This document shows, one piece after another, positions 35,507 to 46,545 of a DNA stretch of 64,000 bases. The stretch is from Macrotis lagotis. Its lineage: Eukaryota; Chordata; Mammalia; Peramelemorphia; Peramelidae. The translations under genes and the position numbers were made by a program. The stretch spans positions 147,965,160-148,029,159 of the forward strand of contig NC_133658.1 in NCBI RefSeq assembly GCF_037893015.1, read 5' to 3'. The notes below the pieces were generated by a model. That model had not been told where the DNA came from, searched no databases, and saw nothing but the letters and a program-made list of their open reading frames with translations. The first letter of the stretch is position 1. Every line of letters begins with the position of its first letter.

Positions 35507-37085
35507 TTTTTTTTTGTTTGATTTTTCTTCCTCTGGATGGGGATAGCATTGTCCATAACCATTCTAATAGGGACGTCCTAGTTCTCTGAACTCCTGAGAG
35601 CAGCTGCATCCATCAGGATTGATCATCTCATAATGTGTATATTTATTAAGTGTATATTGTTCTCTTGATTCTTCTCCCTTTGCTCAGCATCAGATCCTGT
35701 AATTCCTTCCATGCTTATCTAGAGTTTGTTCATTTATGGTTTCCTACAGAACAATAATATTCCATAATATTAATGTACCATAACCTGTTTAACCATTCCC
35801 CAATTGATAGGCATCCCTTCAATTTCTAATTCTTTGCCACTACAAAAAAAGAGGTGCTATGAATATTTTGGAACATGTGGGACTTTTCTCATTTTTATGA
35901 TTTCTTCTGGGTATAGACCTAGAATTGGAATTGCTGGGTCAAAGGGTATGAACAGTTTTATTGCTCTTTGGGCATAATTCCATATTGCTCTCCAGAATGG
36001 TTGAATCACTTTGTAACTCTACCACAGTGCAGCAATGTCCCAATCCTCCCACAACCTCTCCTTCATTGATTATTTTCCCTTTTTGTCATCTTAGCCAATA
36101 GGTGTGAGGTGATACCTCAGAGCTTTTTTAATTTGAATTTCTCTAATAAATAATGATTTGGAGCATTTTTTCATATGATTATATATATAGCTTTAAATTC
36201 TTCATTTGAAAACAGTCTATTTATATCCTTTGACCATTTATTAATTGGGGAATGACTTGCAATCTTATCAATTTGATACAGTTCTCTATTTTATAAATGA
36301 GACCTTTATCAGAACTCCTAGTTGTGAAGATTGCTCCCCAGCTTTCTGCTTTCCTTCTAATTTTGTCAGCAATGATTTCATTAGTGCAAAAAAATTTTTA
36401 ATTTAATATTATTCATTTTGTAATTTATAATGTATTTATACATTTATATTTATACTTTTATTAATATATATATTTGCATGTATACATATATTTATATTAT
36501 ATTTATACAATAGATTATAATCTATTTCTTGTTTGGTCATAAATTTGTCCCCTTTCCAAAGATCAGATAGAGTATTTCTTGGTCTATTAATTTATCTATG
36601 GTGAAACCCTTTATGTCCAAATCCTGTACCCATTTTGACTTCATTTTGGTATAGTGTATGAGATACAGGTCTATGTCTAGTTTTTGTCATACTATTCTCC
36701 AGTTTTCTCAACAATTTTTTTTTCAAGGCAGTGGAGCCACATGACTTGCCCAAGATCACACAGCTAAATAATTATTAAGTGTCTGAGGCCAGATTTCAAC
36801 TCAGTTCCTTCTGACTCCAGGGCCAGTACTCTAACCACTCCACTCCACCTGCCCCAACAATTTTTGTCAAATAGTGAGTTCTTATCTCAGAAGCTAATGT
36901 ATTTGGGTTTGTGAAACAGTAGCTTACTGTAGTCATTTACTGCTTTTTCTTTTGAACCTATCCTAATCCACTGATCCATTACTCTAATTCTTAACCAATT
37001 AAGGTGTAATTTTGATGACTGCAATTTATGTGTAGTTTTAGAGCTAGTAGAGCTAGGCCACCTTCCTTAACAATTTTTTCTTGAG
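35507..37085 (-). mobile_element. L1 LINE, 5'-truncated, split by a SINE
   Basis: The T-run at 35507 is its poly-A on the minus strand. The 3' UTR and ORF2 end follow (antisense of CCATTCCCCAATTGATAGGC, GGGTATAGACC, TTTGACCATTTATTAATTGG), and after the SINE at 36720-36854 comes GGLALLALKLH and SHQNYTLIG near 37000-37060. It stands tail to tail with the L1 at 33265. Confidence 0.9.
36720..36854 (-). repeat. tRNA-derived marsupial SINE inside L1
   Basis: Reverse consensus, older copy, with a CAACAATTTTT target duplication at 36709 and 36855. Confidence 0.93.
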
Positions 37086-37164
37086 TTCCTATTTCTGTGG
37101 CACCCAGAACTAAATTCAATGACCCATGAGCTGATCTGACTAGGGAATAATAAAGTGGTTCTAT

Positions 37165-37262
37165 GAGAGCTAGCATTTTGATAGCACTTTAACGTTTGCA
37201 AGATGCTTAATATTCACTGTCTCATTTGCTCTTTACAATGATCCTATGAGATAGTTGCTCTG
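37165..37262 (-). repeat. MIR fragment
   Basis: TAGCACTTTAACGTTTGCAAG and TCTCATTTGCTCTTTACAATG are a reversed MIR end. Confidence 0.6.
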
Positions 37263-37264
37263 AT

Positions 37265-37660
37265 CTGGAAGTAGATCAACTTTGATCTTAAAACCACCCA
37301 GGATTTCATTGGCTTTTCTGGGTGCCATATCACACAATTGATTCTTCTTGAGCTTTTAGTCCACTAAAGTATCCAGATCTTTTTCAGACAAACTACTGTC
37401 AAAACATTCCCTGGATTGTTCTGGTAAAGTGGATTTTTAAACTCAAGGGTAAATTTTAGATTTATCATTATTGAATATCAGTTTGTGTTTTAGCTTGTTA
37501 GATCCTCTAGGATCATGTCTCCTTCATCCAGTTTCATGTTACATATATGTTGGAAGATCTTGTCATTTAGGCTTTAGTCCAAGGCAGCACAGGACAATTG
37601 ATCCCTAGTGAATTCCACTGGAAAATCCCTTCTCTATTGACCATGAACCACTAATCAACA
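37265..37660 (-). repeat. CR1/L3-class LINE relic
   Basis: GGTGCCATATCACACAATTG, TTTAGTCCACTAAAGTATCC, AGATCTTTTTCAGACAAACT and GATCCCTAGTGAATTCCACT follow the antisense of CR1/L3 reverse transcriptase (its KDLGVLVD-like part onward). Confidence 0.65.
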
Positions 37661-37664
37661 AAGG

Positions 37665-37790
37665 AATCAAACATTTAATAAAACATCTCCTATGTACCTG
37701 TCACTGTGCTAATAGTTGAAAATGCAAAAAAGACAAAAAACAGTCTTGCTCTTTAAGAACTTACAATCTAAAGGGGGGAAACTATCAATG
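37665..37790 (+). repeat. Old interspersed repeat start
   Basis: ATTTAATAAAACATCTCCTA and AAGAACTTACAATCTAAAGG match the start of the family at 31725. Confidence 0.6.
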
Positions 37791-37794
37791 AATA

Positions 37795-38865
37795 TGCTTT
37801 TAGTTCTGCTATTTGATCTGTTCTGAAGCTATATAATCATACTTTCCTAGATTTACAGTTCTTCATATTTTCTTCAAGGTTAGCACAAGAGATTTTATCA
37901 AACTTTTTGCTAAAATCTAGTTAAATCATATCTATAGCTTTCTATTTATAAACTTTCTCAAAAAAGAAAAAGTTTTATAACTTTATCTAAAAAAAATAAA
38001 TAAATAAGGTTAGTCAGGCATGGCTGCCATGGTGGTTCATTGTAATCATCCTTTGATTTCAGATACTCATACTAACCATCCTTTTAATAATACTTGTTAA
38101 AATTTTGCCAAGAATCAAAGTCCAATTCCCTGGTCTGTAAAGTGCAGGTTCCTTAAGATTAAGCTTCTCAGTGAACAGTCAGGAATAGTAGTGGATAATG
38201 CTGTTCATCTATTGTCTCCAATGAATATTTCTTACTGAAAATCATCTGTATACCTATTGAAATATGTGGTCCTCCTAGTTCTATCTCAATAGACTCTCCG
38301 TATAAGTGAGCTTATGATTCTAATAATATCTCGATATCAAAAACTCCCTTTATGTCCTACCACAGAGTGTCTTTGGGAACATATGGGCCTCCTGCCCATG
38401 TTAAATCCCCAATGAAACTTGGTCCCAGGAAGTATACACCAGCTGGAGGCCTTTTGTAGCATTAGTGTGGGAGCAATGGCTAGAGACCAAGAGAGCAGGC
38501 AGGCCATGCCTTGGGACTGGAGAAAGAAAAGAGAGCTGTCTTTGAACTGGCAAGTATCTTTGGGGAAAGGTTATCAGAAGCAACAGGCACTTAGCTTTTG
38601 GTAAGGGGTTTGAGAGTGTTGAATGTGTACAAAGAATCAATATTTATACAGGGTGATGCAATAATTATATTTATACAGCAAAAAACAGAATTCTAATTAC
38701 AGCAGTGGTGCAGAAGAAGTCTCAAAGATTGTAGGGGAATTCAGGGCAAGGATGGAGATTCAATGGTGGAAGTGAACCAGAGGAAGGAATTGGCAACATA
38801 GTGAAGAGATGGTGGCTTTCCTTGATACAATCACAAAGGTATTTTTAAAGATGCTTCTAGTCCCT
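37795..38865. other. Unassigned intergenic sequence
   Basis: 37900-38200 may continue the CR1-like relic. The overlapping frames at 38401-38640 are unconvincing. No gene is recognised. Confidence 0.35.
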
Positions 38866-38869
38866 TCAG

Positions 38870-39090
38870 TTTGAATTTATGAACCTAAATTTCAGAATAA
38901 TTTAGTAAAATGACAAGTAACTTTAGTGACACATTAATTCCAATTGAAATGAAAAATCTTCCTATCATTCAAGGCAATATAGTCAAATAATTCAATAATA
39001 AAAACTGAAGCAATATTCTGTCATTGCAAGGACTGGTCATAGATGACAATGTAAAATCTAGTTGCTCCTTTTGTATAGGGATTAGACCTC
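38870..39090 (+). repeat. Direct repeat copy C (about 220 bp)
   Basis: Matches 40190-40415 at an estimated 70-80%: ACACATTAATTCCAATTGAAA, AATAATTCAATAATAAAAAC, TGAAGCAATA, TTGCAAGGACTGGTCATA. The copies are 1.1 kb apart in the same orientation. It may be a dispersed repeat or the worn ends of an old LTR-type element. Confidence 0.65.
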
Positions 39091-39414
39091 ATCATTGATG
39101 ATGTTACTTTACTTATTTCTGGCTAAGCTTTCTTATCTATAAATGAAAGAGTGGAATGAGTTCTGTCTTTGCTAATATGATTAGCTAGATGAATCAATAT
39201 CATGAAATTGACTTGCTTGTTTATAAGAAAATTTCCTTACAAATGTATTGAGTAGATAGGAATGCTGCCTCCTACCCCAACCTTACTCCAAAAGGGAAGG
39301 CATAATGGAAGACCTAAAGAATGAGTCCCTTTCCCCATCACTCTCTGCTCCAACCTTTTGTGTGACTGGTAAACTGGAAAGGATTTGAAACATTCCTTTC
39401 ATTTAACAATAGCT

Positions 39415-39597
39415 ATATAGGCTAGCATTTATCTGTATAGTACTTTAAAGTTTGCAAAAGTCTTTACAGATAATATCTTATTTTATCTTCATAAAAAAAC
39501 TCCAGGAGATAGATGATATCTGAATTTTTTGAATGAGGAAACTGAGGAAGACAGAAAAAGTTAAGTGATTTGTTCAAGGTCATACAGATCTTTTGGA
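39415..39597 (-). repeat. MIR/CORE-SINE
   Basis: TAGTACTTTAAAGTTTGCAA, GAATGAGGAAACTGAGGAAG and TTCAAGGTCATACAG give the reversed consensus. Confidence 0.8.
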
Positions 39598-40189
39598 ATT
39601 CAAAGAAATAATTAGGGAAAATTGGGAGTTTTATCGTTTTTGAACAGATGAAGATTGTTCCCTAAAGCAGAGGACATTCTTCCCTGTGTCTGGGGGAAAA
39701 AAGAACCAACAAGCAAATTTCTAAGTCCTCAGTCTCCAAAGCTGAACACTGTACTAATGATTGAGTTTCTGCTCAATAAGCAACTCATTTGTGAAGCTAG
39801 GTCTTGAAACTCTACAGGCCACTTTGGTTGACCTGACTTCTGCCCTTGACTCCATCTGCTAGCACATGCTTGGAACTGCTAAGGAGAATCACTACTATCA
39901 CCAGGTGGGAGACTTGTCTAGGTTGAATTTTAAGTGACTTGAGTCTCTATTCAGATCTTTGGAAGGAGTTTTTTCATTAGAGAGTCTTCTTCTTCTTCTT
40001 TTTTTTTTCTTCTTAGAGAGGGCTCTTCTAAGAGCCATGTTCCTAGACTCTTTGAGTCTTCTTGAGTTGAGGTTTATACAAGTTTTGCTTCTGAAGTCAA
40101 ACCCTCCTAAACTTTGTTGAGTTGGTTAATCCCTTTACCAATGCACAGAATATATTCCCTCCTGGGGGGTGGGGGGGGTGGGGAGAGTA

Positions 40190-40415
40190 ATGATCCTATA
40201 AATTCCAAAACAATCTAGCAAGGTTACAAACAGCTTTAGTTATATATTAATTCTAATTGAAAAGAAAAACTTTACCTATAAGGTCTTCCTGCCACCCAAG
40301 GCTACATATTCAAATAATTTGACAATAAAAGCTGAAGCAATAAACCTTGTAATTGCAAAGACTTCTCATAAATGGAAAGGTGAGATTTATTTGACTCTTT
40401 TTACATAAGGAGAAG
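40190..40415 (+). repeat. Direct repeat copy D (about 225 bp)
   Basis: Partner of 38870-39090: ATATTAATTCTAATTGAAAA, AATAATTTGACAATAAAAGC, TGAAGCAATAAACC, TTGCAAAGACTTCTCATAAA. Confidence 0.65.
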
Positions 40416-40419
40416 AGAG

Positions 40420-41300
40420 TGTGTGGGAATGGGAGAATTCAAGTGGAAGAGTGTGATGGAGCATACTCAAACTCAGAAAAGCTGCTGGTCCAGTATTCAG
40501 TTTGTAATCAAATGCATGACCTTCCAGACCTTAGACTCTATAAGCAGAGACTTAAAGGCAGCTACCCAGAGGCCAAAGCATTGGAGTAGGTATTAAGATA
40601 GATTCTTTATTGCCCTTATAAAAAGGGGGAAAGTGAACATTTCAAAACTTCTAGGAAAAAAATGTTTAAATGTATAACTTTAACTTTATCTGATTTTTAA
40701 TCTTTTAGCTTTTCTACTGTCTACTTTTCTACTGTGACCAGAGGTTACATAGCATTTCTAATCCTTAGTTTGCTCATTTATAAAATGAGAAGTTGGACTA
40801 CCTGGTTTCTAAGATCCTATTACCCTCATTTTCCTTTCATTGCTCCTGACATTACACTGTGCTATATCTGAGCAGGTAGAAAAGTATGGTGTGACATCTC
40901 TACCCTCAAGAACCTTCAATTCCAATCAGGGAGAAAAAGAATGCACATTTAAAATTAAATAGCAAACAATACAAGAATTAGAGCCTCTTAAACAAACTTT
41001 TTAATTCTTTAGAGATATTACAGTATCACAATAAAACCACGAGGGGGCACCTGAACTGTTATAAGGAGAATAAAGAATAGAGAACAAATGGCCTTTAAGG
41101 GAAATACTCTTGATAGAGAAACAAGTCATCATCATAAAGATTTTTTGCATGTGTATGATAGCCTTTTCAAGCACAAAGTAACGCATCTTTTCTCCTTGTA
41201 TTACAATACTTAAGGAAGAGAGAAAAATGTCCCACTAAACAAACTCTTATGGAGAATCTTAAAAGTTCAAGACATTGGCTAGTATGGTGGTGGTGGTGAA
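40420..41300. other. Unassigned intergenic sequence
   Basis: A weak match to the old repeat family at 40890-40960 (CTACCCTCAAGAACCTTCAA). Nothing else is recognised. Confidence 0.35.
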
Positions 41301-41305
41301 GAATT

Positions 41306-41307
<2 letters not shown>

Positions 41308-41359
<52 letters not shown>
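41308..41359. repeat. (TG)n microsatellite
   Basis: About 25 TG units. Confidence 0.98.
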
Positions 41360-41361
<2 letters not shown>

Positions 41362-41362
<1 letters not shown>

Positions 41363-41470
41363 AGAGAGACTAAATAACTTGCCTAGGATCACACAGCTAC
41401 TATCTTAAACTAAATTTGTCCTGACTCCAGTCCCTGACTCTAGTCCATGTTCTACTTAACTGCTTCAAGA
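41362..41470 (-). repeat. MIR fragment
   Basis: AACTTGCCTAGGATCACACAG and TGTCCTGACTCCAG are the reversed MIR middle part. Confidence 0.6.
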
Positions 41471-41474
41471 TGAC

Positions 41475-42425
41475 CTTCCCCTAACTCCTTTTCCATAAAA
41501 ATTAGTCATAAACAAATGGTTATATGTATATAAAAATGTTCTGTGACCCTGTTTAACTCTCTGTCACTTCCTGGCCCATTAATTGGTTATATATAAATAT
41601 CTAAACTAGCTTGGTGATTTCCTATTGACTTATTTTTTTAACATTCCTGTCATTTTTCTTTTCTTTTTTTCTTATTTAAAACACTACTTTCATTATTCAG
41701 GCTGTGGGTCTTATGACTGGCTGAAAAAGTGTTGGTGTTTCCCCTCTGAGTGCTCCCAGCCTCAGCAAGATTGCAGTAAAACTTAAGAATTTGTCTAAAT
41801 TATCTACATTCTCCCCAACTCCTACCATTTGTTTGAAACAACCCTTCCCCAAATCCATCTTTGCTTGCTTACTCAAGAATTCTTTAATTGCTTTTTCATC
41901 AGTTATAATGATGATCAGACATTATTTTTCAGGCTGATGCATCCAGTTGGTGCTGGGCTTTTGCTTACAGTTAAATCTTCACATAACCCAGCTTCTTGGA
42001 ACTTCCCTAGAAAAGCTCTTTGTGAATGCTAAACTCTCCAGGCAGGCCTAGCTATTTTAGCTACATTGATACCAAGGAAACATGGAGACCTGACTGAATA
42101 GCCAAATCCATTCATCAGTATTCCAGCCTAGCAGCTCCAATCTCATGCACCAGTAGACAGGGTCTAATTACAGAGTAGTCTGAGGGCAACCCAAGCCAAG
42201 TGACCCTTCACTTCTTATTCAAATGACTGTCTACCTTCAGATTTGACTTGCATGGTCACTCAGTCTTCCATAATTTTCTGGGCAAAGTGGTGTACTTAAA
42301 TATTATTTCAGTAAATATCTATATTTTATTGTTTATAAAAATTTTAGTAAGTTTTTCTTCAAAACAGTTTTTGATACTTTCCCCCTTTCTGATTTTATTT
42401 TTAGATATTTTACTTATCTATTTTT
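41475..42425. other. Unassigned intergenic sequence
   Basis: No recognised repeat or gene; short frames only. Confidence 0.4.
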
Positions 42426-42429
42426 TGGA

Positions 42430-42665
42430 GAGCTGCTGTGGTGGAGAGAATCTCAATTGGATAGAGAACTGATCTTAGAACCAGGAGGACATGAGTTCAA
42501 GTCCCAGCTCAGACAAAGGCTATAATACCATGGGCAAATAACTTAATCCCTCAAATCTCTTGACAATGTGTTAAGAAGATAAATTGCAGAGAAGTCACTC
42601 ACCTGCATTGGTTGAGGAAGTTTGCTTACCTGACAATCCTCTATACCAGGGAAACCACACCTCTT
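42430..42665 (+). repeat. Marsupial SINE of the 'precursor to GCAGAGAAG' type
   Basis: GATAGAGAACTGATCTTAGA, GAGGACATGAGTTCAAGTC, AAATTGCAGAGAAG-like and ACCTGCATTGGTTGAGGAAG, ending CTATACCAGGGAAACCACAC. A distinct tRNA-derived marsupial SINE of the Mon-1 kind. Confidence 0.7.
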
Positions 42666-42989
42666 CCTTGGTTGTTTATTTATTTATTTTTTGATTACTG
42701 TTTTTGTTTGGGGGCGGTTGTGTTTTGACTTTGTTTTTCTTGTTGTTGTTGTTGAGTCATCACCTTAGAATTTGGTCCAGGAAGATCTCTGGTTTTATTC
42801 TGATCTTGACCTGAGCAAAGTCACTTGAAGTTTGCCTGCCTCAGATTTATCTCTTAAGTATTAAAAAAGTTTAAACTGTTCTTTCTGAAAGGATTATTAA
42901 ACTAGGATGCTATTGATTAATAGGACTAAAGTGAGAGACCTTATAGTTGAAATCCTTGCATGTCATTTATTTTCCAAGAGGCATCCATT

Positions 42990-43140
42990 GTCTTTCATTC
43001 TTGAAGAGGACCAATGACATCACTGATGAGATCTTGATGTTCAAGAATTGGATTTAATAGAGGCAGAGTTGCATGAAATCATCAGCCTTACTTTCTATTT
43101 CAAAGTCATCAAAGTCCAGTGGTGAGACAAAAGACAATAT
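42990..43140 (-). repeat. RTE-derived SINE, truncated copy
   Basis: GTCTTTCATTCTTGAAGAGGA, CAATGACATCACTGATGAG and AATTGGATTTAATAGAGGCAG match the element at 62050-62540. Confidence 0.75.
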
Positions 43141-43144
43141 CTTT

Positions 43145-43285
43145 TTGTTCCAGTTTCCTCATTTGTCAAATAAGGATAATGCCTAGCACCTATCTCTCAA
43201 GAATATTGTGAAGATCATACATGAAAATATTTGTTAGAAATACTTGCCATATAGGGAAATGTATAAATGTTAACTATTATCACTT
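43145..43285 (+). repeat. MIR 3' half
   Basis: CAGTTTCCTCATTTGTCAAA and AGGATAATGCCTAGCACC follow the MIR core. Confidence 0.75.
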
Positions 43286-43289
43286 TTTT

Positions 43290-45435
43290 TAGCCTTCACT
43301 TTTGGAGTCTGGTTAAAAAAAAAACAATTAAAAAACCCCTTGGGATGTTCTCTCCAATTGTTCTTTCAAGTAGTAAGTGATTTCATGAGTCTTGAAGTCA
43401 AAAGGATGTCCTGATAACATAGTGTGAGTTTCATAATCAAGTGGAGGAAGGAGTTATCTTCAGGAACAACTTTCAAGATTGCAACTCTGTAGGAGTTATA
43501 CCACCTTTGGACTTGAACTTGGTGGAACCAATATTAGGTAGAAACTTAAAGTTATTCAATCCAGTTGTGTGGAGGAGAAGATGTTCTCCAGGTGTGGGGG
43601 GAAATGGTTGTGTTTTATCTTTGGAGTAAGTAGCCCTGTGTAAAGGCTAATTGATCTTCAGTGGTTAAATGGTACTGAGACATGAGGAACTAGTCCCTAA
43701 CAGTAGAAGAAATACAGCCAGTGAAGGTTCCAGTCATGTAAGTAGGAAAAATCCCCCCTTCAAACTCTCAGGGCATCCTGAAGCTTTGAAAGGGGTAGAT
43801 GTAGTAGTCTGCCATAGATTACAATATCATCTCTTATCCCTCACATATATACATATGAAGAAAACATGTATTTGGAGGCCTACTTAACTTCCTCCAGTTT
43901 CCAACAGCAATGGACAGAAATTATTCAGGTGTTATACCTCTGTTCCCTTCTCAAGAAATGCTCTAGAGAGTTACTTGATCTTTATGATACTATGTGTCTT
44001 AAAAAGCAAAAGAAAAAAACCCAAAACCAAAACAAGAACCCAACAACAACAAATAAAAATAAAAAAAAAATCCTCCACAGTTAAAGACCTAAGAGTCACT
44101 GATCTATTTCATAAAGCATGCAGATGCTATTTTATTCTGTCCTATGAGTAAGCAGAACTGACTCCAGGGTAATATTAAGACATTCTAAAAGCTTAAGACT
44201 GGTCTGAGGGTATAAGAGAACATTACTGCAAATGAAATGCCTCTTACAAAAAGCCAAACTTCTCTTGCCATCATCCTCCAAATAACCTTGCAAAAGCTTG
44301 GGACAGACCCATCTTTAACCCACTGCAGGAACAACTTGGCTATCATGTGAGCCAAAGCATTTGTGTTTAGGAACCTAATGGGCATAGACAGAACAGCCAA
44401 TTGGAAGGAGCTTTAGCCTCCACACCCACCTGTCAACTACTTCTGCCCTGGAGAAGAGTTAGCAATGTTCTTTTCCCTTTAATTTTAATCTCAAGCAGAT
44501 AGAAGTTACTGAGTTCATTCTTCCAGGAAAAATTAAGCCAATTAATTGACACCCAAAATTAGCAAATTAAGGACCATTACAAAAAATGTTAACACTTTTT
44601 TCTTGGAGTAATAATGTGTTTTAGTACTGTTTTATTATATTAGCATTTAGAGAAGGCTATTAAGTCAGTAGAGTGTTTTGCAAATAATCTGATTTGAGAC
44701 AATGAATATAAAATATTCCTATTATACTAAGAAATAAAAGGGAGGATTAAAAATTAGAGCTATGTCAATCTCAGGCAATCTCCTTGATCTCTGATTCCTT
44801 TGATCCTCACCACCAACCTCCCTAAAAATGAGATGAGTTTTGAAATTTTGCAATGAGATATTTGCTGCTGACTACAATTCAAGATCCATGTCCAATCCAT
44901 AAATTGTATCACTCATTGTAAGTAATTTTATGCTTGATTTAATTTAATTTGATTTATGCTTGATATCCATATTCAAGAAATCTAAAGAAAGACTAATATT
45001 TAGATATTATCAGTATATGCTTAGTTTATTTGTTGGGTAACAATTAGCAGAATGAACTTTATCAAAAGTACAGTATACACTTTTTTGAAAGAGTTTTTCA
45101 TTCTGTTAACTTACAAATTCAAGTAGATACATTTGTTTAAAGAATGAGAGGGTTCTAGTTAAGAGCTGGGGAATTCTAGTTAAGAACTGTTCACTAGAAT
45201 AAATGGTTGGGTAACAGGTAACAGGATTAAAAAGTTTCAGATTGTGAGTCATTTTCTCCCACTGAAGAGAAATTAGAACTTTTTTTCTTATCTAAATGGA
45301 TATTATTGTCAACATTTTTTAAAACACTAAGATTCCTTAAGAAACAATTTTAAATCACATTGAGCTCTTTGGGAAAAGTGTGGCAAAATAGTAAGTCCAG
45401 GATGAGTTTATCTTAATTTTAACAGCAAAGAGTGT
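43290..45435. other. Unassigned intergenic sequence
   Basis: 2.1 kb with A-rich runs near 44000-44070 and several chance frames. I recognise no repeat, gene or RNA. It is the longest repeat-poor stretch upstream of LPL and could hold distal regulatory DNA. Confidence 0.4.
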
Positions 45436-45439
45436 TATT

Positions 45440-45625
45440 GAATAGAGAAAACAGGAAAAAGTTAAAGGGTCTAGGTCTGAACCCTGACTCTGCTATTTTT
45501 CTCTGTATGTGACCTGGGGCAAATAACTTTTCTCATCTCTCTACCCCTTTTTTCTTATTTATAAAAATGAAGAGTTTGTACAAAATGATCTCTGAGGTTC
45601 TCTCCATCTCCAAATTCTGTGAATT
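45440..45625 (+). repeat. MIR-like SINE
   Basis: TCTAGGTCTGAACCCTGACTC, TGTGACCTGGGGCAAATAAC and ATGATCTCTGAGGTTCTCTC. Confidence 0.65.
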
Positions 45626-45629
45626 AGCT

Positions 45630-46149
45630 ATGTGACATTCACATCTAGACTTTTGAGCATATGGTCTAATTCTTAGCTTTCTTGAAGGGTTCTCTGATGG
45701 CCAATATTTTGAGAGGACTAAAAAGAAATAGAAATGAAGTTCAGTCTTGTCCAGCAGGAGTTGGCTGCTGCTCCCTTCTTCTTAACAAGCCGAAGTCCAT
45801 CTTGCAAGTCAACTTCGCCTCCTTCACAATCAGCACGAAAATTGGGGGGGGGGGGGGGAGAAGGTAGAATGAATGTTAAAAAACTGAGAATTGGCCAAAG
45901 ATTCCCTTTGTTACAAGACAAAGTCACCGGCTTACCACAGCTTAATGTAGTCTTCAATAAAAACAATTAAAAAATCCCTATGAATTCATTTCATTTTATA
46001 ATACACATAGTATGTATATATGGATTCATATATTCCATATATATTTCCTATATATTTCTCTTTTATTAGTAATTATATAATGCCCTAGGGAATCGACCAC
46101 CTGAGGAAAAGCAAGAGGCAAATGAGCCCAGAAAGCAAATTTCTCTTCC
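45630..46149. other. Distal upstream region of LPL
   Basis: Holds a run of 15 G at 45844-45858 and AT-rich DNA at 46000-46080, with no recognised repeat. The frames through the G-run are not genes. Confidence 0.5.
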
Positions 46150-46162
46150 TGCCCTTTCCCCC
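46150..46162 (+). promoter_or_regulatory. PPAR response element of LPL
   Basis: TGCCCTTTCCCCC matches the PPAR/RXR element described for the human LPL promoter at -169 to -157. Here it lies 104 bp upstream of the CCAAT box, the same distance as in human. In other species it mediates induction by fatty acids, fibrates and thiazolidinediones. Confidence 0.88.
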
Positions 46163-46227
46163 TCTTGTTGCTGGCAGGGTTGAATCGTATTACAGTTTGC
46201 TCAAATATTTGGAAGTGAATTTAGGGC

Positions 46228-46236
46228 CCTCCCCCC
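46228..46236 (+). promoter_or_regulatory. CT element (Sp1/Sp3-type)
   Basis: CCTCCCCCC matches the LPL CT element known at -91 to -83 in human. Its distance to the CCAAT box is preserved. Confidence 0.8.
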
Positions 46237-46253
46237 AACTTATGATTTTATAG

Positions 46254-46258
46254 CCAAT
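46254..46258 (+). promoter_or_regulatory. CCAAT box
   Basis: AGCCAATAGG is the LPL CCAAT element, an NF-Y-type site at -65. The flanking bases match the human promoter. Confidence 0.9.
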
Positions 46259-46272
46259 AGGTGATGAGGTTT

Positions 46273-46280
46273 ATTTGCAT
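46273..46280 (+). promoter_or_regulatory. Octamer (Oct-1) site
   Basis: ATTTGCAT is a perfect octamer at -46, the position of the Oct-1 site in the human LPL promoter. Confidence 0.92.
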
Positions 46281-46291
46281 ATTTGCAGTCC

Positions 46292-46297
46292 CATAAG
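46292..46297 (+). promoter_or_regulatory. TATA-like box
   Basis: CATAAG lies at about -27 to the inferred start and is a weak TATA variant. It is also found at this position in human LPL. Confidence 0.6.
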
Positions 46298-46318
46298 AAG
46301 CCCCGGAGTAGCAATAGT

Positions 46319-46451
46319 GTCAGACTCCTGACTCGGGAGCCCTTCCCCACTTTAAAGGGCAACTTTGCTCTGCCCAGCACTGAGGCTCCCCCAGCCCGCC
46401 CCCAGCCCTACTCGTGCAGTCCGGCGCCAGCTGAGGGAGAAGCGTGCGGAG
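46319..46451 (+). other. LPL: LPL 5' UTR (start site inferred)
   Basis: Placing the start at 46319 puts the CT element at -91 to -83, the CCAAT box at -65, the octamer at -46 and the TATA-like box at -27, as described for human LPL. The 5' UTR is then about 133 nt, shorter than the roughly 188 nt in human. A TTTAAAGGGC stretch near 46352 is also found in the human leader as I recall it. Confidence 0.75.
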
Positions 46452-46545
46452 ATGGAGGGCAAAGCCTTGCTCCTGGTGGCCCTGGGGCTGTGCCTCCAGA
46501 ATCTAGCCCCGTCCGGCGGCGGGCTGGCCGCCGCCGCCTCCGACA
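46452..46545 (+). CDS. LPL: LPL exon 1 coding part: signal peptide
   Basis: The ATG at 46452 opens a 31-codon stretch plus one base, ending at a GT donor (gtaagt at 46546). The peptide starts MEGKALLLVALGLCLQ and ends GGGLAAAASD; human LPL starts MESKALLVLTLAVWLQ. It is a typical secretory signal: a Lys near the start, a Leu/Val/Ala core, then a small-residue region (AAAAS) suited to signal peptidase. Human cleaves after residue 27, so cleavage here is expected around residues 27-30. The exon is about 2 codons longer than its human counterpart through extra Ala/Ser. It lies inside a CpG island, and other long frames over this interval reflect GC richness. The final base pairs in phase with exon 2 to give an Arg codon. 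Confidence 0.97.

Larger units (their letters stand above)
46150..46318 (+). promoter_or_regulatory. LPL: LPL proximal promoter
   Basis: From 46252 to 46299 the sequence is nearly identical to the human LPL core promoter as I know it: CCAAT box, GGTGATGAGG, octamer, CATAAG. Together with the upstream PPAR and CT elements it keeps the human order and spacing. No recognisable repeat has inserted here. Expected regulators from human and mouse work are NF-Y, Oct-1, Sp1/Sp3 and PPAR/RXR; binding here is inferred. Confidence 0.93.

Noticed and set aside
40008-40036. Short hairpin GGCTCTTCTAAGAGCC as a possible RNA or terminator
   Set aside because: A 7-bp stem in pyrimidine-rich DNA is expected by chance and has no supporting context.
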